Below, piece after piece: positions 8,466-16,989 of a stretch of 48,832 bases of DNA. The stretch is from Actinomycetota bacterium. GTDB taxonomy: Bacteria > Actinomycetota > Actinomycetes > Actinomycetales > Kineosporiaceae. The notes below the pieces were generated by a model. That model was not told the origin of the DNA. It was given only the letters and a program-made list of their open reading frames with translations, and did no database searches. The position numbers and the translations under genes were made by a program. Location of the stretch: the NCBI GenBank assembly GCA_030837345.1, contig JAUPKQ010000136.1:1-48832 (forward strand), read 5' to 3'. Position 1 is the first letter of the stretch, and each line of letters starts with the position of its first letter.

Positions 8466-8483
8466 TGACGCTTCGAAGCGTCA
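8466..8483. terminator. 18-bp perfect palindrome just after aroE
   Basis: TGACGCTTCGAAGCGTCA begins 17 bases past the aroE stop on the minus strand. As RNA it forms a six- to seven-pair stem closing on a short loop. It is probably the aroE terminator, though no T-tract follows; a dimeric regulator site for pilT is the alternative. Confidence 0.5.
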
Positions 8484-8499
8484 GCGCAAAACCGGGTGG

Positions 8500-9411
8500 T
8501 CAGCTAAGGGTCGGCTGGGCCGCGTGGCGGCGGAAGAGCTCGGTCTCCCCGGCGGCGCGCATCGCCGCGAGGGGAGGACGTTCGCCCGTCATGAGGTGGA
8601 CCTGCCCGAAGGCCTGGTGGACGAGCATGACGAACCCGCCGATCGCGGTGGCGCCGGTCCGCGCCCAGGCCTCCGCGAGCCCGGTCGGCCAGGGTTCGTA
8701 GACGACGTCGAGCAGCACGGGACGACGCTCGGCGGCCGCCGCGGCGACGCCGTCCGCGACGAGGTGGTCGGCACTGCCCGCCGGGAGGGTGGAGATCACC
8801 AGATCGGACCGCAGGACGCTGGAGATCATCGAGGCGGGTTCGAAGGGCGCGAGGCGCGGGCGGACACCGAGCCGGGCGGCCGCGGCCTGGAGGTCGACGG
8901 TCCGGGCGGCCGAACGGACGTGAACGATCGGTTCGGAGCATCCCAGCTCCGCGAGGGCGGCGACGGCCGACGCCGCCGTCGCGCCGCCGCCGAGGATCGT
9001 CGCGGAGGGCCCCGGAGCGCCGTCCTGCCGACGGGACACCCCGGCCTCGCCGAAGGCCTCGACGATGCCGTGGACGTCGGTGTTGAAGCCTTCGAGGCCG
9101 TCCGGCGCCACGAGGACGGTGTTGACGGCGCCGACGTCGCGGGCGAGGCGGCTCTCCCGCACGAGCATCGGGCGGACCGCCCGCTTCAGCGGCATCGTCA
9201 GCGACCAGCCCGCCCACCCGGTGCGGCCGTCCACCAGGAACCCGGGAAGACCCGTCTCGTCGACGTCGATCGCCTCGTAGGTCCACCCCGGCAGCCCGAG
9301 AGCCTCGTAGGCGGCGTTGTGCAGCACAGGCGAGAGGGAGTGGTCCACGGGGTGACCGATGACGGCCGCCCGGTGTCCGGCCCTCGGATAGCCCGGAACG
9401 TCGGAGATCAT
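8500..9411 (-). CDS. aroE: Shikimate dehydrogenase (NADP+)
   Basis: Reduces 3-dehydroshikimate to shikimate in aromatic amino-acid biosynthesis (303 residues). The N-terminal substrate motif VIGHPVDHSLSPVLHN, the catalytic-lysine segment (WSLTMPLKRAV), GAVNTV, GFNTDVHG and the dinucleotide-binding loop ILGGGATAASAVAAL occur in family order. The ATG at 9411 overlaps the stop of mltG (ATGA). Final gene of the alaS-ruvX-mltG-aroE unit, a conserved actinobacterial order. The G-G-G-A-T-A loop differs slightly from the GAGGA form of E. coli AroE, as is common in actinobacteria. Confidence 0.95.
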   Translation of the reverse strand: MISDVPGYPRAGHRAAVIGHPVDHSLSPVLHNAAYEALGLPGWTYEAIDVDETGLPGFLVDGRTGWAGWSLTMPLKRAVRPMLVRESRLARDVGAVNTVLVAPDGLEGFNTDVHGIVEAFGEAGVSRRQDGAPGPSATILGGGATAASAVAALAELGCSEPIVHVRSAARTVDLQAAAARLGVRPRLAPFEPASMISSVLRSDLVISTLPAGSADHLVADGVAAAAAERRPVLLDVVYEPWPTGLAEAWARTGATAIGGFVMLVHQAFGQVHLMTGERPPLAAMRAAGETELFRRHAAQPTLS

Positions 9412-10538
9412 TTACCTGGGTTCGCCTTCTGCCACACCTCGTACTCGGCCTTGATCTTCGCGAACTCGGCCTCGGTCGTCGCGTACTTCGTCTGCCCGGT
9501 GTCCGGGTTGACGGCGACGAAGTACATCCACGACCCCTCCGAGGGGGCCTGGGCGGCCTGGATCGCCGCCTTGCCCGGATTCCCGATCGCCCCCACCGGC
9601 AGGCCGGGCACGATGTACGTGTTGTACGGAGAGGCGATCTTTGTGTCCTTCTCGGACGTGAAGACGGTGAACTTCTTCGTCGCGTAGTGGACCGTGGTGT
9701 CGAGCTCCAGCTTGCGCTTCTTCGCCAGGCGGTTGTGGAGCACCCGGGAGACCTTGGGGAAGTCCTCCGCCATGCCGGCCTCGGCCTGGATCAGGCTCGC
9801 CAGCACGATCACGTCGTGGCGGGAGGCCGCGGGCACGCCCGCCGCGTCGAGTTCCTGCACCGTGCGCCGGACCATCGCGCTGAGCAGCTCGGTCGCGGTC
9901 ATGCCCGGCTCGATGTCGTACGTGGCCGGGAAGAGCCAGCCCTCGGGGTCGTTCTTGGCCTCCGCGGGAAGCCCGAGGGCGCCCGGTGACTTGAGGACCG
10001 CCTGGAGGTCGGCGATCGGGATCTTCGAGCCCGCCGCGACGAGCTTCGGGATGTCCGCGACCCGGACGCCTTCCTTCAAGGTGACCCGGTTGACCAGCTT
10101 GCTCGACGCGGTCAGGAGGGCCTCGACCGCCTGGGTGGAGGTCATCTCCTTCTTCATCGCGTACGTTCCCGGCTGAATCGTCGCACTGCGTGGATTCGCC
10201 TTATACGCTGTGACGAAGCCCTTCACCGTCAGGACGACGCCCTTCTCCTGGAGGAGATCGCCTATGGCCGCACCGGTCGCACCATCGGGAACCTTCACCT
10301 CGACGGACCCGGTCCCGGGCCCCGGGTAGTCACTGGGCTTGTTCATGGCGGCGATGAGCGGGCGGAGTCCCACCCAGGCCCCGCCGACGGCCCCCCCGAT
10401 CACCACGAGGGTGAGCAAGAAGGTCACCCAGGTACGGCGACGGCGCTTCTTGCGTCGTTTCTCCTGGTTCCGGCGCGAGCGCCGCCCGGAACCGTGGACC
10501 GGCTGGCCGACGACATCAGCCAGGGAGAGTTCGTTCAC
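9408..10538 (-). CDS. mltG: Endolytic peptidoglycan transglycosylase MltG (YceG)
   Basis: Membrane-anchored lytic transglycosylase thought to end glycan-strand synthesis (376 residues). The cytoplasmic head is short and very basic (RRSRRNQEKRRKKRRRRTW), then one membrane segment (FLLTLVVIGGAVGGAWVGL), a LysM-like region, and the YceG catalytic domain with ASLIQAEAGMAEDFPKVSRV. The Glu of AEA corresponds to the catalytic Glu of the family. The LDTTVHYA and SPYNTYIVPGLPVGAIGNPG motifs are typical. I chose GTG 10538, with GGGAGG ten bases upstream, over GTG 10547, which would sit almost on that site. Confidence 0.93.
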   Translation of the reverse strand: MNELSLADVVGQPVHGSGRRSRRNQEKRRKKRRRRTWVTFLLTLVVIGGAVGGAWVGLRPLIAAMNKPSDYPGPGTGSVEVKVPDGATGAAIGDLLQEKGVVLTVKGFVTAYKANPRSATIQPGTYAMKKEMTSTQAVEALLTASSKLVNRVTLKEGVRVADIPKLVAAGSKIPIADLQAVLKSPGALGLPAEAKNDPEGWLFPATYDIEPGMTATELLSAMVRRTVQELDAAGVPAASRHDVIVLASLIQAEAGMAEDFPKVSRVLHNRLAKKRKLELDTTVHYATKKFTVFTSEKDTKIASPYNTYIVPGLPVGAIGNPGKAAIQAAQAPSEGSWMYFVAVNPDTGQTKYATTEAEFAKIKAEYEVWQKANPGK

Positions 10539-10561
10539 AGCAGGCACGCCTCCCGATCTGG

Positions 10562-11053
10562 CTAATGCTGCGACGGTCTCTCCGGCGCCTCCTCCGGCTC
10601 GACGAGCGAACCGGGTTCCCGCCCCGATGCCCGCTCGACATCGAGGGCGGACTGCAGGATCACCACCGCCGCCGCCTGGTCGACAACGGGCCGGTGTCTG
10701 CGTCCCTTCAGTCCCGCATCGCGCAACGACCGTGAGGCGCTCACAGTGCTGAGTCGTTCGTCGACGACCCGTACCGGAACACCCCGCACCCGGCGTGCGA
10801 TGGCGACAGCGTACTTGCGTGCTTGCACTGCTGCATCGCCCTCCCTGCCCGAGAGGCTCCGGGGCAGGCCGACAATCACCTCCAACGCATCCCATTCAGT
10901 CACCAACGCAGCGATTTGCGCAAGATCTTTCCGGTGACCGATGTCGCGCGTGAGGGTCGTCACAGGGACGGCGATCATGCCGGAGGGGTCGCTCCGGGCG
11001 ACGCCGACCCGCACCGACCCGACGTCGACGCCGATACGGACCCCGAAACGCAT
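10562..11053 (-). CDS. ruvX: Putative pre-16S rRNA nuclease YqgF/RuvX
   Basis: RNase H-fold nuclease (163 residues) implicated in 16S rRNA 5'-end maturation; once called a Holliday-junction resolvase. The N-terminal catalytic Asp motif is IGVDVGSVRVGVARSD, followed by VGLPRSLSGREGDAA and the second acidic motif VVDERLSTVSASRSL, then the late Asp in VVDQAAAVVILQ. The C-terminal tail (about 20 residues, Glu/Pro-rich) is longer than in E. coli. Starts 27 bases after the alaS stop and lies 23 bases before mltG, so probably co-transcribed. Confidence 0.93.
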   Translation of the reverse strand: MRFGVRIGVDVGSVRVGVARSDPSGMIAVPVTTLTRDIGHRKDLAQIAALVTEWDALEVIVGLPRSLSGREGDAAVQARKYAVAIARRVRGVPVRVVDERLSTVSASRSLRDAGLKGRRHRPVVDQAAAVVILQSALDVERASGREPGSLVEPEEAPERPSQH

Positions 11054-11080
11054 GTCGGCTCCTCCCCCGCGGACGGCGCG

Positions 11081-13759
11081 TCAGCGCCCGGCGGTGACCC
11101 GTCGTCCGATCGCGTGCTCGACCTCGCGCAGCGCCTCCGGAAGCTTCGCCGCGTCGCTGCCGCCGCCCTGGGCGACGTCCGGCTTGCCGCCGCCGCCCCC
11201 ACCGAGCACACGGGCAGCCTCGCGCACGAGGTCACCCGCGGCGACACCCCACCGGCGGGCCTCCTCGTTCGTCACGACGACGACGAGCGGCCGGCCCTTG
11301 GCCACCCCGCCGACGGCGACGACCGCGGGCCGCTCGCTCCCGAGACGGCCCCGCACGTCGAGGGCGAGCGAGCGCAGGTCGTCCGCCCCGGCGTCTCCGG
11401 CGACATGGGAGGCCAGGGCGACCCCGAAGACGTCGGTCGGGTTCTGCGCCACCGTCCCCGCGACGGCGAGGACCTGGCCGGACCGGAACGAGTCGATCTC
11501 CTTCTGGGCATCCTTCAGCTGGCTGACGAGCGCGGCGACACGGTCCGGGAGCTCCTCCGGGCGCACCTTGAGCGCGTCGGTCAGCTGGGCGAGCAGCACG
11601 TGCTCACGGGCGGCGAAGTCGTAGGCGTCGGCTCCGACGAGGGCCTCGACCCGGCGCACCCCCGACCCGATCGACCCCTCCCCGAGCAGTTTGACCATGC
11701 CCAGCTGCCCCGAGCGCAGCGCGTGCGTCCCGGCGCACAGCTCACGCGCCCAGTCCCCGACCGAGATCACACGGACCCGGTCGCCGTACTTCTCCCCGAA
11801 CAGGGCCATCGCCCCGGAGGAGCGGGCCTGGTCCTGCGTCATGATCTCGGCGTGGACCTCGAGGTCCTCGGCGAGGAGCACGTTGACGCGCGCCTCGATG
11901 TCGCGCAGCGCGGACGGCGGGATCGCGCCCGCGGCGTGGAAGTCGAACCGGAACCGTCCGGGAGCGTTCTCCGACCCGGCCTGGGTCGCGGTCTCGCCGA
12001 GCGCCTCACGGATCGCCTTGTGGACCATGTGGGTCGCCGTGTGGGAACGGCTGATCGCCTTGCGGCGCTCGACGTCCACCAGCGCCTGGGCGACGGCCCC
12101 GGGCCGGATCTCGCCGGACACCACACGCGCCCGGTGCACGACGAGCCCGGTGATCGGAGACTGGACGTCGTCGACCTCGATCACCGCGCCGTCCAGCCGG
12201 ATGCTCCCGGCGTCGGCGAGCTGCCCGCCACCCTCGGCGTAGAAGGGGGTGCGGTCCAGCACGATCTCGACGCTGTCGCCCTCGCCGGCGCTCGCCGTCT
12301 GCTCGCCGTCGACGAGCAGGCCCGCCACGCGCGCCTCGCTGACGATCTCGTCGTAGCCGGTGAACTCGACGGCGCGGCCCAGGGCGTCGGCGACCGACCG
12401 GTAGCCCGCGGTGCCCGCGTGCCCGGTCTTCTTCGCCTTCGCGTCGGCCTTCGCCCGGGTGCGCTGCTCGGTCATCAGGCGGCGGAACTCGCCCTCGTCG
12501 ACCTTCAGGCCCTGTTCGGCGGCCATCTCCAGGGTGAGATCGATCGGGAAACCGAACGTGTCGTGCAGCTGGAACGCCCGCGCGCCCGCCAGCGTCGTCG
12601 AGCCCGCGGCCTTCGCGTCACTCACCGCGACGTCCAGGATCGTCGTCCCGGCGGCGAGCGTGCGGCCGAAGGCCTCCTCCTCCGCCTCGGCGATCTGGGC
12701 GATACGCGCGAAACCGCTCTCCAGCTCGGGGTAGGAGGCCTTCATCCGGTCCTTGGACACCGTGACGAGGTCGAGCAGGGTCGGGTCCTCGACGCCGAGC
12801 AGGCGCACCGCGCGCACCGCCCGGCGCAGGATCCGCCGCAGCACGTAGCCGCGGGCCTCGTTGGACGGCGTGACGCCGTCACCGATCAGCATCAGGCCGC
12901 TGCGCACGTGGTCGGCGACAACCCGCATCCGGACGTCGTCGGCGTGGTCGGCGCCGTAGCGGCGCCCGGAGATCTCCTGGATGCGCTCGATGACGGGGAA
13001 GACCTCGTCGATCTCGTACAGGTTGTCCTTGTCCTGCAGGAGGTAGGCGACCCTCTCCAGGCCCATGCCGGTGTCGATGTTCTTGTTCGGCAGGTCACCG
13101 GCGATGTCGAAATCCACCTTGCTGCGGACCTCGGACAGCTCCGACTGCATGAACACGAGGTTCCAGATCTCCAGGAACCTGTCCTCGTCGACGACGGGAC
13201 CGCCGTCCGGGCCGTGGTCCGGCCCCCGGTCGATGTAGATCTCGCTGCACGGACCGCCCGGCCCGGGAACACCCATGCTCCAGTAGTTGTCCGCCAGGCC
13301 ACGCCGCTGGATGCGCTCCTCCGGCAGACCCGCGATCCGGCGCCACAGCCGCGCCCCCTCGCGGTCGTCGGCGTAGACGGTCACCCAGACGCGGTCGGGG
13401 TCGAACCCGAGGCAGCCGTCCGCCTGCGAGCCGGTGACCAGCTCCCAGGCGTACCCGATCGCGCCTTCCTTGAAGTAGTCACCGAAGCTGAAGTTGCCGT
13501 TCATCTGGAAGAACGTGCCGTGCCGGGTCGTCTTGCCGACCTCGTCGATGTCGAGGGTGCGCACGCACTTCTGCACGCTCGTCGCCCGCTGGTAGGCGGG
13601 GGTCTCCTGGCCGAGGAAGTACGGCTTGAACGGCACCATGCCGGCGTTGACGAACAGCAGGGTGGGATCGTCGTAGAGCAGCGGGGCGCTGGGGACGACC
13701 GTGTGTCCGCGGCTTTCGAAGAAGCTGAGCCAACGGCGCCGGATCTCGGCCGTCTCCAT
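11081..13759 (-). CDS. alaS: Alanyl-tRNA synthetase
   Basis: Class II synthetase charging tRNA-Ala (892 residues, usual length). The catalytic core carries the motif 2 region with [20 protein letters not shown]. The editing domain has the zinc/deacylation motifs SHTATHMVH and [11 protein letters not shown]. The C-terminal oligomerisation domain ends with a glycine-rich segment ([19 protein letters not shown]) that is characteristic of AlaRS C-Ala. Heads the unit with ruvX, mltG and aroE. The 160-base region upstream holds an 11-bp inverted repeat but I see no T-box elements. Confidence 0.98.
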   Translation of the reverse strand: METAEIRRRWLSFFESRGHTVVPSAPLLYDDPTLLFVNAGMVPFKPYFLGQETPAYQRATSVQKCVRTLDIDEVGKTTRHGTFFQMNGNFSFGDYFKEGAIGYAWELVTGSQADGCLGFDPDRVWVTVYADDREGARLWRRIAGLPEERIQRRGLADNYWSMGVPGPGGPCSEIYIDRGPDHGPDGGPVVDEDRFLEIWNLVFMQSELSEVRSKVDFDIAGDLPNKNIDTGMGLERVAYLLQDKDNLYEIDEVFPVIERIQEISGRRYGADHADDVRMRVVADHVRSGLMLIGDGVTPSNEARGYVLRRILRRAVRAVRLLGVEDPTLLDLVTVSKDRMKASYPELESGFARIAQIAEAEEEAFGRTLAAGTTILDVAVSDAKAAGSTTLAGARAFQLHDTFGFPIDLTLEMAAEQGLKVDEGEFRRLMTEQRTRAKADAKAKKTGHAGTAGYRSVADALGRAVEFTGYDEIVSEARVAGLLVDGEQTASAGEGDSVEIVLDRTPFYAEGGGQLADAGSIRLDGAVIEVDDVQSPITGLVVHRARVVSGEIRPGAVAQALVDVERRKAISRSHTATHMVHKAIREALGETATQAGSENAPGRFRFDFHAAGAIPPSALRDIEARVNVLLAEDLEVHAEIMTQDQARSSGAMALFGEKYGDRVRVISVGDWARELCAGTHALRSGQLGMVKLLGEGSIGSGVRRVEALVGADAYDFAAREHVLLAQLTDALKVRPEELPDRVAALVSQLKDAQKEIDSFRSGQVLAVAGTVAQNPTDVFGVALASHVAGDAGADDLRSLALDVRGRLGSERPAVVAVGGVAKGRPLVVVVTNEEARRWGVAAGDLVREAARVLGGGGGGKPDVAQGGGSDAAKLPEALREVEHAIGRRVTAGR

Positions 13760-13853
13760 GCGGGTGTCCTCTCGATGCTGCTTCTGGGCCCGTCACCCCG
13801 GGGCGGGTGCCCGTCGGTGTCCCGGGCCCGTTCGTGTCTCGTGCCATTCTCGC

Positions 13854-13900
13854 CCCAGTGACCCGGGGCACTGCCACCGGTTGTCCGGCGGGTCACTGGG
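13854..13900. promoter_or_regulatory. 11-bp inverted repeat upstream of alaS
   Basis: CCCAGTGACCC (13854-13864) and GGGTCACTGGG (13890-13900), separated by 25 bases, lie about 95 bases before the alaS start. This could be an operator pair or a long-loop RNA hairpin (terminator of the DUF948/DUF6167 unit or alaS leader). Confidence 0.4.
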
Positions 13901-13920
13901 CCCGCCGGGTGGACCGCCGC

Positions 13921-14193
13921 TCAGAGCCGGCGGGCGGCGGGGCGGTCGAGGAGGTCGCGGGCGGAGTCCGCGTCGAGGTCCCCGGCGTCCACGCCGAGCG
14001 CCACGCGCAGTTCCCGCTCGCGGTCGGCCATACCCTCGCGGACGGCGTCCGCGACGTCCCGCAGCCCGGCGGCGACCCCCGCGAGCGAACGGGAGATGCC
14101 TTCAGGGGTGTAGGCCTGGGCGGTGCGGTTGAGTTTGCGCACGACGAAGACCCCGGCCGTCGCGCCCAGCGTGGCCCAGAACAGTCGCCGCAT
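13921..14193 (-). CDS. Small DUF6167-type membrane-associated protein
   Basis: 90 residues with an N-terminal hydrophobic segment (FWATLGATAGVFVV) followed by a basic patch and an amphipathic stretch (ISRSLAGVAAGLRDVADAVR, then EGMADRERELRVALG). The combination FW..G...G......K.NR..Q..TPE...R.L.G. and REGMA.RE.EL is what I recall of the actinobacterial DUF6167 family, which lies next to alaS in many genomes. Function unknown. It starts two bases after the DUF948 stop and so is co-transcribed with it. Confidence 0.75.
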   Translation of the reverse strand: MRRLFWATLGATAGVFVVRKLNRTAQAYTPEGISRSLAGVAAGLRDVADAVREGMADRERELRVALGVDAGDLDADSARDLLDRPAARRL

Positions 14194-14194
14194 C

Positions 14195-14560
14195 TCAGCC
14201 CCGCTTCCGGCCGGACGCGCGCCCGGCGACCGCCTGCCGCACGCCGTAGCTGAAGGCCGCGACCTTGATGATGGGCGAACCGAGCGTCGCCGCGAACAAC
14301 GACGTCAGGGCCGACACGTTCGTCGACACCTGCGCCACGTTCGAGGTGATCGCGTCGACCTTGACGAGCTGCGCGTTCGTCGTCGACACCGTCGAGGTCA
14401 CCTCGGTCAGGAGCGGCAGCGTCCCTTCCGAGATCCCGCGCACGGTCAGGCGTGTCTCGTCGAAGACCTTGCCGAGCTTCACCAGTGGGTACCCGAGCAA
14501 GGCCACGAGGACCAGGAACCCCACGGCGAAGATGAGCCCGACAGCGTCACCTACCGACAT
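14195..14560 (-). CDS. DUF948 domain protein
   Basis: 121 residues: an N-terminal membrane segment (AVGLIFAVGFLVLVALLGYP) followed by a long coiled-coil-like helix with heptad-like spacing (LVKLGKVFDETRLTVRGISE and further), then a C-terminal basic tail (GRASGRKRG). This is the DUF948 layout; function unknown, possibly envelope stress or methyl-accepting-like scaffolding. Start ATG 14560 chosen for GGAGGGGAG ten bases upstream. In Streptomyces the gene before it is normally rpsD; here it is not. Confidence 0.82.
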   Translation of the reverse strand: MSVGDAVGLIFAVGFLVLVALLGYPLVKLGKVFDETRLTVRGISEGTLPLLTEVTSTVSTTNAQLVKVDAITSNVAQVSTNVSALTSLFAATLGSPIIKVAAFSYGVRQAVAGRASGRKRG

Positions 14561-14734
14561 CGGTGGACGTCTCCCCTCCGTGCCGACGCTGATGCCCGGC
14601 ACTCGCGAGATGCGACCTTACCGCGCCGAAGACCCCGTCTCCGCGCGATGGGACCATCGGAGCCGGACCCGGCCCGGCCCGTCGTTCCCTCAGCTCCTCC
14701 GGCAGCCCCCGCCGTCACCAGGACATCACGTCGT

Positions 14735-14740
14735 TAACAT
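14735..14740 (+). promoter_or_regulatory. -10 box of a leaderless promoter
   Basis: TAACAT fits TANNNT exactly and ends seven bases before the GTG at 14748. No Shine-Dalgarno sequence is present, which together point to a leaderless mRNA starting at the GTG. Confidence 0.6.
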
Positions 14741-14747
14741 CCGTCGC

Positions 14748-15539
14748 GTGACGCATCAGCCGTATCCCCCGCAGTCCGATCCCCCGCAGCCGTACCCCCC
14801 GCAGTCCTATCCCCCGCAGCCGTACCCGCCACAGCCGTACCCACCGCAGCCATACCCAGCGCAACAGTTCGCCCCGGGGGGCTACCCGCCCGGCCAGTTC
14901 CCCTCTCCGGGCCAGGTCCCCGGGCCTGGCCCCTCCTCCCCCGGGGTCTGCGGCTACGCGATCGCCTCGCTCGTGTTCGGCATCCTCGGCGGCATGCTGT
15001 TCAGCTGCGTCTTCGGTGTCATGGCGCTGCGGCGGACGAAGAGCGGCGGCGAGCGCGGCCGGGGGATGGCGATCGCCGGGCTGGCGCTCTCCGGGGTCTG
15101 GGTCGTCGTGTGGACCGTTGTGTGCGTCCTCGCGATCGTCGGCGAGGCCACGCGCGACTCCGACGGCGCCGTCGCCCAGGCGGGGACGGTCTCCTCCGAG
15201 GCACTCGCGATCGGCGACTGCCTCAGCGAACTCACCGAGTCCGACGACGTGACGGACGTGCCTGCTGTGCCGTGCGGCCAACCGCACAAGGGGGAGGTGT
15301 TCGCGGTCATCCCGCTGTCGGGCAGCACCTGGCCCGGGGAGCAGCAGCTCCTGCGCACCGCGGAGGACAAGTGCGATAGGGCGCTGTACACCTACTCGCA
15401 GTCCGGGGTCGCTGACCCCTCGATCGAGATCTTCTTCTTCTATCCGACCCAGGATTCCTGGACCCAGCGCGACGACCGTTCGCTCGTCTGCGTCGCGACA
15501 CCAGCGCAGGGAACGCTTACGGGGTCGATCAAGGACTGA
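14748..15539 (+). CDS. DUF4190 / septum-formation domain membrane protein
   Basis: 263 residues. The N-terminal ~60 residues are a cytoplasmic Tyr-Pro-Pro-Gln repeat tail. Two membrane segments with the DUF4190 signature follow ([20 protein letters not shown] then [20 protein letters not shown] with a basic loop [10 protein letters not shown]). The extracytoplasmic C-terminus looks like a septum-formation domain: [31 protein letters not shown], and a second Cys pair later ([14 protein letters not shown]). Function unknown beyond that. The gene is divergent from the DUF948 gene, converges on rarA, and overlaps its last 11 bases. GTG 14748 is chosen because of the -10 box just upstream. Confidence 0.8.
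   Translation: MTHQPYPPQSDPPQPYPPQSYPPQPYPPQPYPPQPYPAQQFAPGGYPPGQFPSPGQVPGPGPSSPGVCGYAIASLVFGILGGMLFSCVFGVMALRRTKSGGERGRGMAIAGLALSGVWVVVWTVVCVLAIVGEATRDSDGAVAQAGTVSSEALAIGDCLSELTESDDVTDVPAVPCGQPHKGEVFAVIPLSGSTWPGEQQLLRTAEDKCDRALYTYSQSGVADPSIEIFFFYPTQDSWTQRDDRSLVCVATPAQGTLTGSIKD
14759..14863 (+). repeat. Degenerate 15-bp tandem repeat encoding YPPQP/S
   Basis: About seven units of the type CCGTACCCCCCGCAG encode the proline-rich tail of the DUF4190 protein. Such tails are common on actinobacterial membrane proteins. Confidence 0.8.
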
Positions 15540-16971
15540 CCCCGCGGGGTCGACGGCGCAGGATCTCCCGCAGCTTCGCCAGGCGCGGCCCGAGATCCCG
15601 CTCGAACCCCCGGGCGGTGGGCCGGTAGTACTCGCTGCCGTCGACACCGTCCGGGGCGTACTGCTGCCCGACGACGCCCTGCGGGTCGTCGTGGGAGTAC
15701 CGGTAGCCCGTGCCGTGGCCGAGCGTCCTCGCCCCCGCGTAGTGGCCGTCACGCAGGTGCGGCGGCACCGGGCCTCCCCGGCCGGCCCGCACGTCGGCCG
15801 TCGCGGCGGAGATGGCCAGGTACGAGGCGTTGGACTTCGGCGCGAGCGCCAGATGGACCACGGCCTGCGCGAGGATGATGCGCGCCTCGGGCATCCCGAT
15901 CAGGGCGACGGCCTGGGCCGCCGCCACCGCGACCTGGAGGGCGCCCGGATCGGCCATCCCGACGTCCTCACTCGCGGAGATCATGAGGCGCCGGGCGACG
16001 AACCGCGGGTCCTCCCCCGCCTCGAGCATGCGCGCGAGGTAGTGCAGCGCGGCGTCGACGTCCGATCCCCGCACGGACTTGATGAGGGCGCTCGCCACGT
16101 CGTAGTGCTGGTCACCGGCGCGGTCGTACCGCACGGCCGCCCGGTCGACCGCGCGCTCGGCGACGGCGAGGGTGACGACGGGCCGGGCGTCCTCGCCGGC
16201 GTCCGTCTCGCTGTCCGTCCCCTTCGGGCCCGCATCGAGCACGGCCCCGGCGGCGGCCTCCAGAGCGGTGAGCGCGGCGCGGGCGTCGCCTCCGGCCAGG
16301 CGCACGAGGTGGTCCCGGGCGCCGGCGTCGAGGCGGACGGCGCCACCGAGGCCACGGGGGTCGGCGACCGCCCGGTCGATCAGTGTCCCGACGTCCTCGT
16401 CGGTCAGCGGGCGCAGGGTCAACAGCAGCGAGCGGGACAACAACGGCGACACGACGGAGAACGAGGGGTTCTCCGTCGTCGCCGCGACGAGGACGACCCA
16501 GCGGTTCTCGACGCCGGGCAGCAGGGCGTCCTGCTGGGCCTTGGTGAACCGGTGGATCTCGTCGAGGAAGAGGACCGTGTCACGGTCCTGCCGGTCGCGG
16601 AGGGTCCGGGCCTCCTCCATCACGCGCCGCACGTCACGCACGCCCGCCGTCACCGCGGACAGCTCGACGAACCGCCGTCCGGTCGCCCGCGACACGACGT
16701 GCGCCAGCGTGGTCTTCCCCGTGCCGGGTTGCCCCCAGAGGATGACGGACGCCGGTCCGGCCCGGCCTCCCGTGCCCTCGGCGAGGCGGCGCAACGGCGA
16801 GCCCGGGGTGAGCAGGTGGCCCTGTCCGACGAGCTCGCCGATCTCCCGCGGGCGCATGCGCACAGCCAGCGGCAGCGACGACGAGTCGCGCACGCCGGGC
16901 ATCCCGCCCGGTGCGCGCGAGTCGTCGTCCGCGTCGTCAGACGAGAACAGGTCGCCGCTCACGCCCGTCAC
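15529..16971 (-). CDS. rarA: Replication-associated recombination protein A (AAA+ ATPase)
   Basis: RarA/MgsA acts at stalled replication forks (480 residues). Walker A is GQPGTGKTT, Walker B LFLDEIHR, sensor 1 [14 protein letters not shown], followed by [11 protein letters not shown]. The C-terminal half carries the MgsA signature ([20 protein letters not shown]) and the terminal motif [20 protein letters not shown]. Conserved position between aspS and the alaS cluster. Start GTG 16971 gives an acidic N-terminus (SSDDADDDS); I see no ribosome-binding site, so the start is tentative. Gap to aspS is 18 bases, consistent with co-transcription. Confidence 0.95.
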   Translation of the reverse strand: MTGVSGDLFSSDDADDDSRAPGGMPGVRDSSSLPLAVRMRPREIGELVGQGHLLTPGSPLRRLAEGTGGRAGPASVILWGQPGTGKTTLAHVVSRATGRRFVELSAVTAGVRDVRRVMEEARTLRDRQDRDTVLFLDEIHRFTKAQQDALLPGVENRWVVLVAATTENPSFSVVSPLLSRSLLLTLRPLTDEDVGTLIDRAVADPRGLGGAVRLDAGARDHLVRLAGGDARAALTALEAAAGAVLDAGPKGTDSETDAGEDARPVVTLAVAERAVDRAAVRYDRAGDQHYDVASALIKSVRGSDVDAALHYLARMLEAGEDPRFVARRLMISASEDVGMADPGALQVAVAAAQAVALIGMPEARIILAQAVVHLALAPKSNASYLAISAATADVRAGRGGPVPPHLRDGHYAGARTLGHGTGYRYSHDDPQGVVGQQYAPDGVDGSEYYRPTARGFERDLGPRLAKLREILRRRPRGVSP

Positions 16972-16989
16972 GCTAGACGAGGAGGCCGG

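Noticed and set aside
8270-8500. A cyclic-di-GMP riboswitch ahead of pilT
   Set aside because: I found no GEMM core motif in the region on the minus strand, only palindromes.
13759-13920. A T-box riboswitch ahead of alaS
   Set aside because: No T-box sequence or specifier loop seen; only an inverted repeat.
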